Shown: positions 36,254-44,342, counted from the first letter of the stretch. The stretch: 64,000 nt of DNA from an uncultured Erysipelotrichaceae bacterium (GCA_947036815.1 CAMQRS010000003.1:1-64000); one strand, 5' to 3'. Notes: generated from the letters alone by a model not told the origin. Made by a program: numbers and translations.

Positions 36254-37267
36254 ATGGAACGAATTGTAGATCAAGAAGTTTTTGAAACGGATGACGAGGA
36301 ATCGTTACGTCCGAGTAGTTTGAAAGAATATATAGGGCAAAAAGATTTAAAAGAAAACCTAGATATATTTTTAAGAGCAGCAAAACAAAGAAATGAATCA
36401 TTAGATCATGTATTGTTGTATGGTCCTCCAGGATTAGGAAAAACGACTTTATCTTATATCTTGGCCAATGAAATGGGAACCAATGTTAAAACAGCAAGTG
36501 GTCCATCTATTGAAAAAGGGGGAGACTTAGCTGCGATACTTTCTCAATTAGAACCAGGAGATGTTTTTTTCATTGATGAAATTCATCGTTTGTCTAAATC
36601 GGTAGAAGAAATACTGTACCCAGCAATGGAAGATTTTTGCATTGATATTGTTGTTGGTAAAGATTCTAGTGTTCGTAGTATTCGCTTAGATTTACCACCG
36701 TTCACACTTGTGGGTGCAACTACACGTGCTGGAGATTTAAGTGCTCCCTTACGTGATCGTTTTGGAATCGTATCCCAACTAAGTTATTACGAGTTAGATG
36801 ATTTATGTAAAATAGTCTCTAGAACCTCTAGAGTGATGGAAAATGAAATACATGAATCTGCTATCATTGAAATTGCAAGAAGAAGTAGAGGGACTCCACG
36901 TATAGCGAATCGCTTATATCGTCGTGTTCGTGATTTTGCCCAAGTAATGAATGATGGAGTTATTTCGTTAGAAATAACTCAAATGGCTTTAAATCGTTTA
37001 AAGGTAGATCATTTAGGACTTGATGATGTAGATCACAAGTATTTAAAAGGAATGATAGAACGATTTAAAGGTGGTCCTGTTGGACTTGAAGCACTAGCAA
37101 GTTCGATAGGAGAAGAAAGTACTACGCTTGAAGATGTATATGAACCTTATTTACTACAAATAGGTTTTATTAATCGTACACCAAGGGGAAGAATAGTTAC
37201 TCCTAAAGCATACGAACATTTAAAAATCGCGTATAATGGAGAATTATCGACGCATAATGAATATTAA
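36254..37267 (+). CDS. ruvB: Holliday junction branch migration ATPase RuvB
   Basis: 337 aa AAA+ motor. [12 protein letters not shown] leads in, then Walker [10 protein letters not shown] near residue 57, Walker B FIDEIHRL, sensor [15 protein letters not shown], the arginine finger region, and a C-terminal winged helix ([21 protein letters not shown], with RTPRGR). Forms hexameric rings that pump DNA through the RuvA-junction complex. Its 3' end overlaps the convergent YrzE-like gene by 24 nt, and its terminator lies inside that gene. Confidence 0.98.
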   Translation: MERIVDQEVFETDDEESLRPSSLKEYIGQKDLKENLDIFLRAAKQRNESLDHVLLYGPPGLGKTTLSYILANEMGTNVKTASGPSIEKGGDLAAILSQLEPGDVFFIDEIHRLSKSVEEILYPAMEDFCIDIVVGKDSSVRSIRLDLPPFTLVGATTRAGDLSAPLRDRFGIVSQLSYYELDDLCKIVSRTSRVMENEIHESAIIEIARRSRGTPRIANRLYRRVRDFAQVMNDGVISLEITQMALNRLKVDHLGLDDVDHKYLKGMIERFKGGPVGLEALASSIGEESTTLEDVYEPYLLQIGFINRTPRGRIVTPKAYEHLKIAYNGELSTHNEY

Positions 37268-37588
37268 AGAAGTCATAAAACTAATTCCAGCTTTTGTGAA
37301 TGATCTTAATAGATGTGATAATTCAAAGTTTGATGTGATAAAAGCACCTATTAAAAAAATAAATAAATAAATTGAAAGATGCAAAAGCATCTTTTTTTCT
37401 ATGCCTTTTATAAATAATAGGCATGTGAAAACTAGTAAAATACTAGAAGTTATAAAACTAACTAGTTCAATTGTAGTTAAAGAACATAGTTCGAAATACA
37501 CGAATAAACTAAAAAGCAAAGTGCATACTAAACATAGGCATAAGTATAATCCAAAATGCTTTATATAAGTAAGTGTTAACTCTTTCAT
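37244..37588 (-). CDS. Four-helix membrane protein, YrzE/TIGR04086-like
   Basis: 114 aa consisting of four hydrophobic segments with short polar loops. The start at 37588 has the ribosome-binding site AGGTGA. In B. subtilis the small membrane gene yrzE lies between yajC and yrbG (DUF421), downstream of ruvB. Here the same neighbours (ruvB, DUF421) flank this gene, but it is on the opposite strand. That position plus size and topology suggest the family; the sequence match is only qualitative. The ruvB terminator and a candidate sigma-G promoter for the next operon both lie inside it. Confidence 0.55.
   Translation of the reverse strand: MKELTLTYIKHFGLYLCLCLVCTLLFSLFVYFELCSLTTIELVSFITSSILLVFTCLLFIKGIEKKMLLHLSIYLFIFLIGAFITSNFELSHLLRSFTKAGISFMTSLIFIMRR
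37375..37398 (+). terminator. Terminator of ruvA-ruvB, inside the antisense gene
   Basis: AAAGATGC / GCATCTTT stem, AAAA loop, seven T. It reads on the + strand, about 110 nt past the ruvB stop, within the minus-strand membrane-protein gene. Confidence 0.75.
37502..37530 (+). promoter_or_regulatory. Candidate forespore sigma-G promoter for the DUF421-spoVA operon
   Basis: GAATA at 37502-37506 and CATACTA at 37524-37530 with a 17-nt spacer match the known sigma-G/sigma-F pattern (GNATR, 17-18 nt, CATNNTA). It lies about 92 nt before the DUF421 open frame and inside the minus-strand gene. spoVA operons are sigma-G-dependent in Bacillus. Confidence 0.5.
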
Positions 37589-37622
37589 TGTTTCACCTCA
37601 CTTTAATATATGGTAATAACTT

Positions 37623-38288
37623 ATGAATTATGATAGGAGGGGTACTATTTATTTAACATTAGTATTTCGTAGCGTACTTTTTTACTTTTTATTAATTATT
37701 TCTTTACGAGTTATGGGTAAGCGAGAAGTCGGAGAATTATCAATCTTTGACTTAGCTATATTTATTGTAATGTCAGAACTATTGGCAATAGCGATATCAG
37801 ATTCTGAAGAAGCGTTGCTTAGAGCACTGATACCTATGATAACACTGACTATTCTTCAAATTAGTTTATCTTATGTTATTTTGAAGAGTAGGCTATTGAG
37901 AGGAATGTTAGATGGAAAGCCAGTGTTTATTATTTATGACGGAGTGCTTCAACAAGCAGAAATGAGAAAACAACGATATAGTATCGATGATTTATGTTCT
38001 CAGTTAAGAAATTGCGGAATCACAGATATTAGAGAAATACTGCATGCGATGCTTGAAAATAATGGGTCGTTAAGCATTATTCGAAAGAATCAAAAACTAC
38101 TGTATCCAGATCCTTTGATTCAAGATGGAGAAATTAATAATGATGCGCTACAGCGACTAAATATAACGTCGGAATGGTTGAAGGATCAAGTACAAAGAAG
38201 AGGAATTAATCAAATAGAATCAATTTTTATATGTATGTTATTTGTGGATGAATTATATATAGTAAAAAAAGGAGATACACATGAATAA
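37623..38288 (+). CDS. DUF421 (YetF/YrbG-like) membrane protein
   Basis: 221 aa. Three N-terminal membrane helices with the conserved RVMGKREVGELSIFDLAIFI, then a cytoplasmic DUF421 domain (GKPVFIIYDGVL, RKQRYSIDDLCSQLRNCGI). Such proteins occur with spoVA operons in spore formers, including mobile spoVA elements linked to spore heat resistance; the molecular function is not settled. The ATG at 37623 has no ribosome-binding site. A strong AGGAGG (37635-37640) lies inside the frame, 6 nt before an ATT at 37647, raising the possibility of a non-canonical start. It overlaps spoVAC by 8 nt. Confidence 0.88.
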   Translation: MNYDRRGTIYLTLVFRSVLFYFLLIISLRVMGKREVGELSIFDLAIFIVMSELLAIAISDSEEALLRALIPMITLTILQISLSYVILKSRLLRGMLDGKPVFIIYDGVLQQAEMRKQRYSIDDLCSQLRNCGITDIREILHAMLENNGSLSIIRKNQKLLYPDPLIQDGEINNDALQRLNITSEWLKDQVQRRGINQIESIFICMLFVDELYIVKKGDTHE

Positions 38289-38721
38289 AAAAGCAATGTA
38301 TACAAAAGTGAGTGAGCGTCATGAGCCTACTACACATAAGATTAAAAATTGTTGTTGCGCATTTATAAGTGGTGGTACATTAGCTGTACTCGCACAACTT
38401 GTCTTTGTGATGTTTAATGAAAACTTAGGGATGCCTAAAGATGAATCAGTTAGTGCGGTTGTTATTTTGGTAATTGCGATTACTGCTTTATTTACCGGAC
38501 TAGGGGTTTATGATAAGGCTGCTAAAATTTGTGGTGCTGGCTTATTCATTCCAATTTCAGGATTTGCGAATGCATTGACTAGTTGTGCACTAGAGAGTAA
38601 GAATGAGGGATTAATCTTTGGAATTGGAAGCAATATGTTTAAACTTGCAGGATCAGTAATAACATATGGAATAGTAAGTGCGTATATACTTGGATTTGTA
38701 CGCTATTTTATAGGTGTATGA
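38281..38721 (+). CDS. spoVAC: Stage V sporulation protein AC (SpoVAC)
   Basis: 146-aa membrane protein of the SpoVAC/SpoVAE family with four hydrophobic helices and the family text FISGGTLAVLAQ, GLGVYDKAAKICGAG and PISGFANALTS. In Bacillus, SpoVAC is a membrane channel component that moves Ca-dipicolinate into the forespore and out on germination. The RBS AAAGGAG sits within the end of the DUF421 gene; the stop overlaps spoVAD (ATGATG). Its presence is strong evidence for endospore formation or recent ancestry. Confidence 0.93.
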   Translation: MNKKAMYTKVSERHEPTTHKIKNCCCAFISGGTLAVLAQLVFVMFNENLGMPKDESVSAVVILVIAITALFTGLGVYDKAAKICGAGLFIPISGFANALTSCALESKNEGLIFGIGSNMFKLAGSVITYGIVSAYILGFVRYFIGV

Positions 38722-39710
38722 TGAACGTAAAATTTAATAATGTGTATGTACAATCAAGTGCAACTAGTGTGGGACCAATGGAAGCAGCAGGGCCACTGAA
38801 AAACAAATTTGATCAAACGTATCCTGACCTATATTGTGGAGAAACAAGTTTTGAAAAAGCTGAACAACAAATGATTAAAGACGCTTGTGATATTGCGTTA
38901 CGTAAAAAAGAATTAACTCCTAAAGATATAGCGTTATCAATCGGTGGAGACTTAATGAATCAATTAGGATCGTCTATTTATGGAATGCGTCACCTAGACA
39001 CTGCTTTTATAGGTATGTATGGAGCGTGTGCTACCTCTTCGTTAGTGATTGGACAAGGGGCGTTATGGGTTGAAAAATTAAACAAACCAGTATTGTGTTT
39101 TACTTCTTCTCATAATGCGGTAGCTGAAAAGCAATTTAGATATCCCAATGAATATGGAGTCCAAAAGAAAGAAACGACTACCTTTACTGTAACTGGAGCA
39201 GGTGCAATAGTACTGGGAAATGAAAAAAGTGAAATTCAAGTACGCTCTTTCACAGTGGGGTCTATTGTTGATTGGAACTTTAAAAATGTAAATGACATGG
39301 GAAAAGCGATGGCTCCTGCTGCATATGAAACAATCTTATCTCATTTTGAGAAAAGAAACCAAAGTGCTAAGGATTACGACTTAATAGTAAGTGGAGATTT
39401 ATCGAGTGTAGGATTTTCTTTCTTGTGTGATTTATTAATAAAAAATGATGTTGAAATAGATAATAAATTTTTTGACTGTGGAATGATGATATATGATATA
39501 CATAAACAAGAAGTATTTGCTGGAGGTAGTGGATGTGCCTGTAGTATGTGTGTAAGTATTGCTCATGTTTTTGAACTTATCAAAAAACAACAACTTAAAA
39601 GAGTGTTGGTTGTTGCAACGGGAGCTTTATTATCTCCGATACTAGTGCAACAAAAAGATAGTATTCCCTGTATTGCTCATGCAATAGAGTATGTAGGAGG
39701 TAACATATGA
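38718..39710 (+). CDS. spoVAD: Stage V sporulation protein AD (SpoVAD)
   Basis: 330 aa, thiolase-like fold without thiolase chemistry, facing the intermembrane space of the forespore; it binds dipicolinic acid in Bacillus. Characteristic segments are VGPMEAAGPL, DLYCGETSFEKAEQ, IGGDLMNQL, FIGMYGACATSSL, the SSHNAVAEKQFRYP stretch and GGSGCACSM. The gene overlaps spoVAC by 4 nt and spoVAEb by 4 nt. The length matches the family (about 335 aa), so it appears intact. Confidence 0.95.
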   Translation: MMNVKFNNVYVQSSATSVGPMEAAGPLKNKFDQTYPDLYCGETSFEKAEQQMIKDACDIALRKKELTPKDIALSIGGDLMNQLGSSIYGMRHLDTAFIGMYGACATSSLVIGQGALWVEKLNKPVLCFTSSHNAVAEKQFRYPNEYGVQKKETTTFTVTGAGAIVLGNEKSEIQVRSFTVGSIVDWNFKNVNDMGKAMAPAAYETILSHFEKRNQSAKDYDLIVSGDLSSVGFSFLCDLLIKNDVEIDNKFFDCGMMIYDIHKQEVFAGGSGCACSMCVSIAHVFELIKKQQLKRVLVVATGALLSPILVQQKDSIPCIAHAIEYVGGNI

Positions 39711-40057
39711 TATATATAAATGCATTTGTTGTTTGTGGAAGTATTTGTTTGTTAGGTCAAATTATATATGATAATACAAACATGACTCCAGGTCACATCA
39801 CGAGTATGTTTGTGGTAATAGGTTGTTTATTAGATGTTTTTCAACTATACGATGTATTATTGAATTTTGCTGGGATGGGAGCATCAATACCTATTACTAG
39901 TTTTGGACATTCTTTAATGCATGCAGCCATGGAGGCAACTACACAATCTGGAATACTAGGGTTAGCGATAGGTATGTTTGATATGGTAGCACCAGGAATA
40001 ACTGCGGGTATCTTTTTTGCATTCATTACTGCTATCTTCTGTAAGAGTAAGTCATGA
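39707..40057 (+). CDS. spoVAEb: Stage V sporulation protein AEb (SpoVAEb)
   Basis: 116 aa, membrane protein related to SpoVAC: LLGQIIYDNTNMTPGHITSMFV, then GASIPITSFGHSLMHAAMEA near residue 65, then GITAGIFFAFITAIF. It is part of the same dipicolinate channel. ATGA-type overlaps occur at both ends. The operon lacks recognisable spoVAA, spoVAB and spoVAEa, the reduced AC-AD-AEb core seen in many non-Bacillus spore formers. Confidence 0.93.
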   Translation: MIYINAFVVCGSICLLGQIIYDNTNMTPGHITSMFVVIGCLLDVFQLYDVLLNFAGMGASIPITSFGHSLMHAAMEATTQSGILGLAIGMFDMVAPGITAGIFFAFITAIFCKSKS

Positions 40058-41391
40058 GTTATCAAGAGAATGTTGCCTACCTAACGAGTACGTATAAAGA
40101 TGGTTTTGATATTTCCCATCAGGAAATTAAGATTCAAGGAAAATCTTGTTACTTATGCTTTATTAATAGTTTAAATAGCATGGCATTTATTATAGAAGTC
40201 ATTAAAGGGATATATTTCAGTGATGATGAAATGATGCTTTTTAATGGTTCAATAACAAAAATCAACAAAATAGAAGAATCAAATAGATTTTTCTTCAGTG
40301 GTCAATGTATTGTGTTATATCAAGATTTAATGTATGCCATAGAGACAAGGAATTATCCGAATCAGTCAACTAATGAAGCATCTAATGAACAGAGTATACG
40401 AGGAAGTCACGATAGTTTTACTGAAAATATTATATTAAATGTAGGACTCATAAGACGTAGGATAAGAAATAAGAATCTGGTGGTTAAATTAGAGTGTATT
40501 GGTTTGAATACATCAACGGATATTGCGCTATTATATGTGGATGATAAAGTGGATAAAGAACTATTGACGCTAGTAACCAAACGATTAGAATCGATGAACG
40601 ATGTCGATATTATGTATGATCGTACCTTGGTTGATCATCTGTTCACAAACTCGTTTAATCCATATCCTAGAATACGATATTGTGAGCGACCTGATTTATG
40701 CAGTATTCATTTATTACAGGGATATATTGTATTGATTATTGATAATAGTTTTAATGCAATTATTTTGCCTACTACTTTTTTTGAATTAAGTAAACAAATA
40801 GAAGAGTATACACAAGGAAATAGTATTGCGTTATCGATCCGATTGATTCGATTGTTAGCTGTGTTTATCTCGCTCTATTTATTACCGATATTTCTATTGT
40901 TTGATGCAGGGGTGCATTGGCAGATTACGTTTGATTTAGAAGCGTGGTTCTCGTTATTTTTTCAGGTTATTGTAATTGAGGTAGTCATAGAATGGATCCG
41001 TTTAAGCTATATTCATACCCCAACTTCGTTGACTGGAATCATGGGATTCCTTGTGATATTTTTACTTGGTGATATTGCGCTTAGTTTCAAATTATATTCG
41101 GAAATCATTCTACTTATTGTAGTCTTGTGTAATGTTTGTAACTTTGTGACTCCCAATTATGAATTATCGTTAGCGAATAAGTTAAGTCGAATCTTTTTTA
41201 GTGTAGCTACCATCTGTTTTAGTTGGCTTGGATTTATTATATCTATTGGGGTACATTTAGTTATGTTGTTCAAAATGAATAGCTTTACTACTTCGTATAT
41301 GTATCCACTGTATCCGTTTAATAAAGAGGAATGTAAACGAATATTACTTGGAACTTTAGTACATGATAAAAAAAGAAGTAGTGTCAAGTAA
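40054..41391 (+). CDS. spoVAF: SpoVAF / GerA-family spore membrane protein
   Basis: 445 aa, homologous to the A subunit of germinant receptors. The family signature RGSHDSFTENIILNVGLIRRRIRN lies near residues 111-134, with DLCSIHLLQGYIVLIID further on. Five C-terminal hydrophobic segments include the VVIEWIRLSYIHTPTSLTG stretch that matches the GerA EAxxRxP region. In Bacillus, SpoVAF ends the spoVA operon and modulates germination receptor signalling. The final codons form half of a perfect hairpin that includes the -35 box of the rpsP promoter. Confidence 0.92.
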   Translation: MSYQENVAYLTSTYKDGFDISHQEIKIQGKSCYLCFINSLNSMAFIIEVIKGIYFSDDEMMLFNGSITKINKIEESNRFFFSGQCIVLYQDLMYAIETRNYPNQSTNEASNEQSIRGSHDSFTENIILNVGLIRRRIRNKNLVVKLECIGLNTSTDIALLYVDDKVDKELLTLVTKRLESMNDVDIMYDRTLVDHLFTNSFNPYPRIRYCERPDLCSIHLLQGYIVLIIDNSFNAIILPTTFFELSKQIEEYTQGNSIALSIRLIRLLAVFISLYLLPIFLLFDAGVHWQITFDLEAWFSLFFQVIVIEVVIEWIRLSYIHTPTSLTGIMGFLVIFLLGDIALSFKLYSEIILLIVVLCNVCNFVTPNYELSLANKLSRIFFSVATICFSWLGFIISIGVHLVMLFKMNSFTTSYMYPLYPFNKEECKRILLGTLVHDKKRSSVK

Positions 41392-41425
41392 AAGTACTTG
41401 ACACCTATGTGTTTTATGATATACT
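41381..41425 (+). promoter_or_regulatory. Strong rpsP promoter with -35 embedded in a perfect dyad
   Basis: TTGACA (41398-41403), 16-nt spacer, TATACT (41420-41425) with TGA before it. The -35 lies in the right arm of a perfect 10-bp inverted repeat, GTGTCAAGTA (41381-41390) and TACTTGACAC (41395-41404), which also spans the spoVAF stop codon. The dyad may be an operator, or a hairpin ending spoVAF mRNA; no T-run follows. Confidence 0.7.
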
Positions 41426-41459
41426 AGTTAAGTACTAAAGATAGTAGGAGGAATAAATT

Positions 41460-41732
41460 ATGGCAGTAAAATTAAGATTGAAAAGAATGGGAAGAAAAGG
41501 ACGTCCTTTTTATAGAATTGTAGCAGCTGATTCAAGAAGTCCAAGAGATGGAAGAATTATTGAAGCATTAGGAACTTATGATCCAACAGCTAACCCAGCA
41601 ATTATTTCAGTAAATGAAGAATTAGCAATCAAATGGATTAAAAATGGAGCTCAACCTTCAGATACAGTAAGAACATTATTATCTAGTGAAGGAATTCTTA
41701 AAAAATTACACGACGAAAAATTCGCTAAATAA
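41460..41732 (+). CDS. rpsP: 30S ribosomal protein bS16
   Basis: 90 aa. The N terminus [21 protein letters not shown] and the following [20 protein letters not shown] are diagnostic of bS16. It begins the rpsP-khpA-rimM-trmD-rplS block, with the ribosome-binding site AGGAGGA and a strong sigma-A promoter. It binds 16S rRNA and is needed for 30S assembly. Confidence 0.99.
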   Translation: MAVKLRLKRMGRKGRPFYRIVAADSRSPRDGRIIEALGTYDPTANPAIISVNEELAIKWIKNGAQPSDTVRTLLSSEGILKKLHDEKFAK

Positions 41733-41737
41733 TCTGA

Positions 41738-41986
41738 ATGATTAATTACGAACAAGTTGTATTAGATCTTGTTACGCCGATGGTGGATGATAAAAAAAAT
41801 GTATCTGTACAAACTTTATCTTCATTAAATGAAAACGAGATTTTATTACACGTATATGCAAACTCTGATGATGTTGCTCGTTTAATTGGTCGTCGTGGTA
41901 TTATGGCTAGTAGCATTCGTCAAATGATGTCAGTAGCTTCAAGAAGTGAAGGCAAGATTATAACAATTAAGTTTGAATCGTACTAG
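41738..41986 (+). CDS. khpA: KH-domain RNA-binding protein KhpA
   Basis: 82 aa, single KH domain with the GxxG loop in RLIGRRGIMASSIRQMM. In streptococci KhpA pairs with KhpB (EloR/Jag) and influences cell elongation through RNA binding. The start lies 5 nt after rpsP without a recognisable ribosome-binding site, so translation is probably coupled to rpsP. A hairpin terminator directly after the stop separates it from rimM. Confidence 0.92.
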   Translation: MINYEQVVLDLVTPMVDDKKNVSVQTLSSLNENEILLHVYANSDDVARLIGRRGIMASSIRQMMSVASRSEGKIITIKFESY

Positions 41987-42010
41987 GATGCAGTTGCATC
42001 CTTTTATTTT
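41986..42010 (+). terminator. Terminator or attenuator between khpA and rimM
   Basis: GGATGCA / TGCATCC stem with a GT loop, followed by TTTTATTTT. It overlaps the khpA stop and would reduce read-through into rimM-trmD. Confidence 0.75.
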
Positions 42011-42025
42011 GTGAGGTAATGAAAT

Positions 42026-42514
42026 ATGATAAAAATTGGAGCGATTGCGAATACCCACGCATTAAAAGGGGAAATAAAAGTAAAGTCATTTAGTGAATTT
42101 AATGATGTCCGTTTTAAAAAAGGAAACACGATGTTTATCGAGTTTCGCGAAAATATGATTGAAGTTGTTATTCAAGAGTATCGTGAAGCAAATGATATGG
42201 TTTTTTTGAAATTAAATGGATTTGATTCTATAAACGAAGTTGAACTATATAAAGGGTGCGCTCTTTATATTAATGACGGGGACTTACATGAATTAGAAGA
42301 AGAAGAGTTCTATTATTTTGATTTAATGGGATGTGTTGTATATGATGAAGAAAACACATGTTTAGGAGAAGTTGAAGATGTGCTTGAAACCGGGGCTAAC
42401 GCTGTATTAAGAGTAAACAGAACAATTCTAATCCCATATGTAAAAGAATTTATCATCAGTACAGACATTGTTAATAAGAAGATTGTGATTCAAAAAATGG
42501 CCGGATTATTATGA
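42026..42514 (+). CDS. rimM: 16S rRNA processing / ribosome maturation factor RimM
   Basis: 162 aa. The N-terminal domain IKIGAIANTHALKGEIKVKSF is followed by the PRC-barrel (YYFDLMGCVVYDEENTCLGEV, then GANAVLRV and LIPYVKEFI). Binds uS19 during 30S head maturation. The stop overlaps trmD by 4 nt (ATGA), the conserved rimM-trmD coupling. GTGAGGTAATG provides the ribosome-binding site. Confidence 0.97.
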   Translation: MIKIGAIANTHALKGEIKVKSFSEFNDVRFKKGNTMFIEFRENMIEVVIQEYREANDMVFLKLNGFDSINEVELYKGCALYINDGDLHELEEEEFYYFDLMGCVVYDEENTCLGEVEDVLETGANAVLRVNRTILIPYVKEFIISTDIVNKKIVIQKMAGLL

Positions 42515-43233
42515 AAATAAGTGTATTAACGCTGTTTCCTGAATTTTTCGACTCATTCACATCGACTTCAATTATAAAAAGAGCAATTGAACAAGAGCGA
42601 GTTACTTTTGAATGTATTGATTTTAGAGCGTATACAAAAGATAAACACAATAATGTCGATGACACTATTTGTGGCGGTGGAGCTGGTATGCTATTGGCTT
42701 GTCAACCCATTGTTGATTGTTTACGAGCGATTAAAACAGACAGTAGTGTTGTCGTTATGATGTCTCCGCAAGGAGAAACGTTGCAACAAGCAAAAGTAAG
42801 AGAAATGATATCGTATGATCACATTATTTTATTGTGTGGTCATTATGAAGGGTTTGATGAGAGAATTCGTGATTATGTAGATATGGAAATTTCAATCGGT
42901 GATTACGTGTTGACTGGTGGAGAGGTAGCGGCCTTGACACTAAGCGATGCACTAATCCGTTTATATGATGGAGTGATTGCAAAACAATCGCACGAAGATG
43001 ATTCATTCGAAAATGGATTGTTGGAGTATCCACAATATACACGCCCAATTGATTTTGAAGGAAAGAAAGTGCCTGATGTATTACTTAGTGGGCATCATGA
43101 AAACATACGTCAATGGCGTTTAAAAGAGTCGTTACGTAAAACATATTTACGTCGTAAAGACTTGTTGGTTAATAGACAACTAACAAAAGAAGAAAGCAAA
43201 TTTTTAATAGAGATAAAGAACGAAGATAATTAA
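42511..43233 (+). CDS. trmD: tRNA (guanine-N1)-methyltransferase TrmD
   Basis: 240 aa SPOUT methyltransferase making m1G37 in tRNAs that read CNN codons, preventing +1 frameshifting. The trefoil-knot motifs are all present: GGGAGMLLACQPI, LLCGHYEGFDERIRDY, ISIGDYVLTGGEVAAL, and the C-terminal VPDVLLSGHHENIRQWR. Length is standard. The start overlaps the rimM stop. Confidence 0.98.
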   Translation: MKISVLTLFPEFFDSFTSTSIIKRAIEQERVTFECIDFRAYTKDKHNNVDDTICGGGAGMLLACQPIVDCLRAIKTDSSVVVMMSPQGETLQQAKVREMISYDHIILLCGHYEGFDERIRDYVDMEISIGDYVLTGGEVAALTLSDALIRLYDGVIAKQSHEDDSFENGLLEYPQYTRPIDFEGKKVPDVLLSGHHENIRQWRLKESLRKTYLRRKDLLVNRQLTKEESKFLIEIKNEDN

Positions 43234-43269
43234 AATAAAGATAGACATGTAGTTATTTATTTGGTATTA

Positions 43270-43345
43270 TTATATAGCCTATTGGCCGTGTAGTTCCGCT
43301 AAGTAATCTTAAGAGCTATTATGAACGTTACGAAACAAGGAGAAA
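43270..43345 (+). ncRNA. Putative L19-type ribosomal-protein leader RNA
   Basis: The 117-nt gap before rplS contains nested pairing. GCC-TATT-GGC forms a small hairpin. TAGTTC (43291-43296) pairs with GAGCTA (43313-43318) around an inner TAAG-TAAT-CTTA hairpin. Bacillota often carry an autoregulatory L19 leader here. I have not matched it to that model, so this is a position-based call. Confidence 0.4.
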
Positions 43346-43350
43346 AAAAG

Positions 43351-43698
43351 ATGAATTTAAATTTAGTAAATGAAGTGACTCAGTCACAATTAAGATCTGA
43401 TATCCCAAACTTCAGAAGTGGATGTACTGTAAAAGTACACGTTAGAATTAAAGAGGGTGACAAATCTAGAATCCAGGTATTCGAAGGTGTTGTTGTTGCT
43501 GTACAAGGTGGAGGAATTAGCAAAAACTTTACAGTTCGTAAAGTGTCTAACCAAATTGGGGTAGAAAGAACATTCCCAATTAACTCACCAATTATCGACA
43601 AAATCGAAGTAATTCGTGTTGGTAAAGTTAGAAGAAATAAATTACGTTACTTACGTGGTCTTTCAGGAAAAGCTGCAAGAATTAAAGAAATTAGATAA
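43351..43698 (+). CDS. rplS: 50S ribosomal protein bL19
   Basis: 115 aa. [20 protein letters not shown], the following [21 protein letters not shown], and the C-terminal [21 protein letters not shown] identify bL19, which sits at the 30S-50S interface. The ATG at 43351 is chosen over an in-frame ATG at 43321 because AAGGAG lies 9 nt upstream of it. A structured leader precedes it and a terminator follows. Confidence 0.98.
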   Translation: MNLNLVNEVTQSQLRSDIPNFRSGCTVKVHVRIKEGDKSRIQVFEGVVVAVQGGGISKNFTVRKVSNQIGVERTFPINSPIIDKIEVIRVGKVRRNKLRYLRGLSGKAARIKEIR

Positions 43699-43704
43699 TT
43701 TTAA

Positions 43705-43735
43705 GAAAAGGTCGGAAAAACCGACTTTTTCTTTT
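43705..43735 (+). terminator. Terminator of rplS
   Basis: AAGGTCGG / CCGACTTT stem with an A5 loop and T-rich tail. Confidence 0.83.
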
Positions 43736-43745
43736 TATATAAAAA

Positions 43746-43754
43746 TGCTATAAT
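43746..43754 (+). promoter_or_regulatory. Extended -10 promoter placing +1 at the lepB ATG
   Basis: TGCTATAAT; the last T of the hexamer is 7 nt before the A of the lepB ATG at 43761. The predicted transcript would start at or within a base or two of the start codon, and there is no Shine-Dalgarno sequence. Confidence 0.6.
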
Positions 43755-43760
43755 GACTCT

Positions 43761-44333
43761 ATGCAATTTAATGATAAAGTAACAGAAATACTGAAAGAAA
43801 TAATTTATGTCTTAAGAACAATCGTCGTATGCTCGGTTGCTGTTTTTATATGGACTAGTTTATTGTTTTCGCCAGTATATATTGAAGGTTCAAGCATGTA
43901 TCCCTCTTTAGAGGATAATGATTTCGGATTTTCGTTTGTGTTGGGTTCATTATTAGATCGATATGAGCGATTTGATGTCGTAGTTACTTTGTACGAAAAA
44001 TCGAAACAATTATGGGTAAAACGAATTATTGGATTACCTGGAGAGACTCTTGAATATGATGATGATACATTATATATTAATGGAAAAGCAGTAGATGAAT
44101 ATTTCTTAAATGATGATTATGTAAATAATCAAACATTTGGTGGTACATTGAACTTTACTACTAATTTTGGACCTATTGTATTAGGAGAAGATGAATTTTT
44201 TTTAATGGGAGATAATCGACTTGTATCTCAGGACTCAAGAACGTCTGGAGCATTTAATTCGAGTGATTTCATCAGTAAAAATGTATTTGTATTATATCCG
44301 TTTAAAAATTTAGGAATGACAAAAAATAACTAG
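43761..44333 (+). CDS. lepB: Signal peptidase I (first of two tandem copies)
   Basis: 190 aa type I signal peptidase: an N-terminal membrane helix (TIVVCSVAVFIWTSLLF), the catalytic Ser in IEGSSMYPS, the catalytic Lys in LWVKRIIGLPGE, and GDNRLVSQDSR near the end. It removes secretory signal peptides on the outer membrane face. It sits between rplS and rbgA, as in other Bacillota. The promoter predicts a leaderless mRNA. The next gene is a paralogue of similar length, about half identical by eye. Confidence 0.95.
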   Translation: MQFNDKVTEILKEIIYVLRTIVVCSVAVFIWTSLLFSPVYIEGSSMYPSLEDNDFGFSFVLGSLLDRYERFDVVVTLYEKSKQLWVKRIIGLPGETLEYDDDTLYINGKAVDEYFLNDDYVNNQTFGGTLNFTTNFGPIVLGEDEFFLMGDNRLVSQDSRTSGAFNSSDFISKNVFVLYPFKNLGMTKNN

Positions 44334-44342
44334 GAGGCAGAA

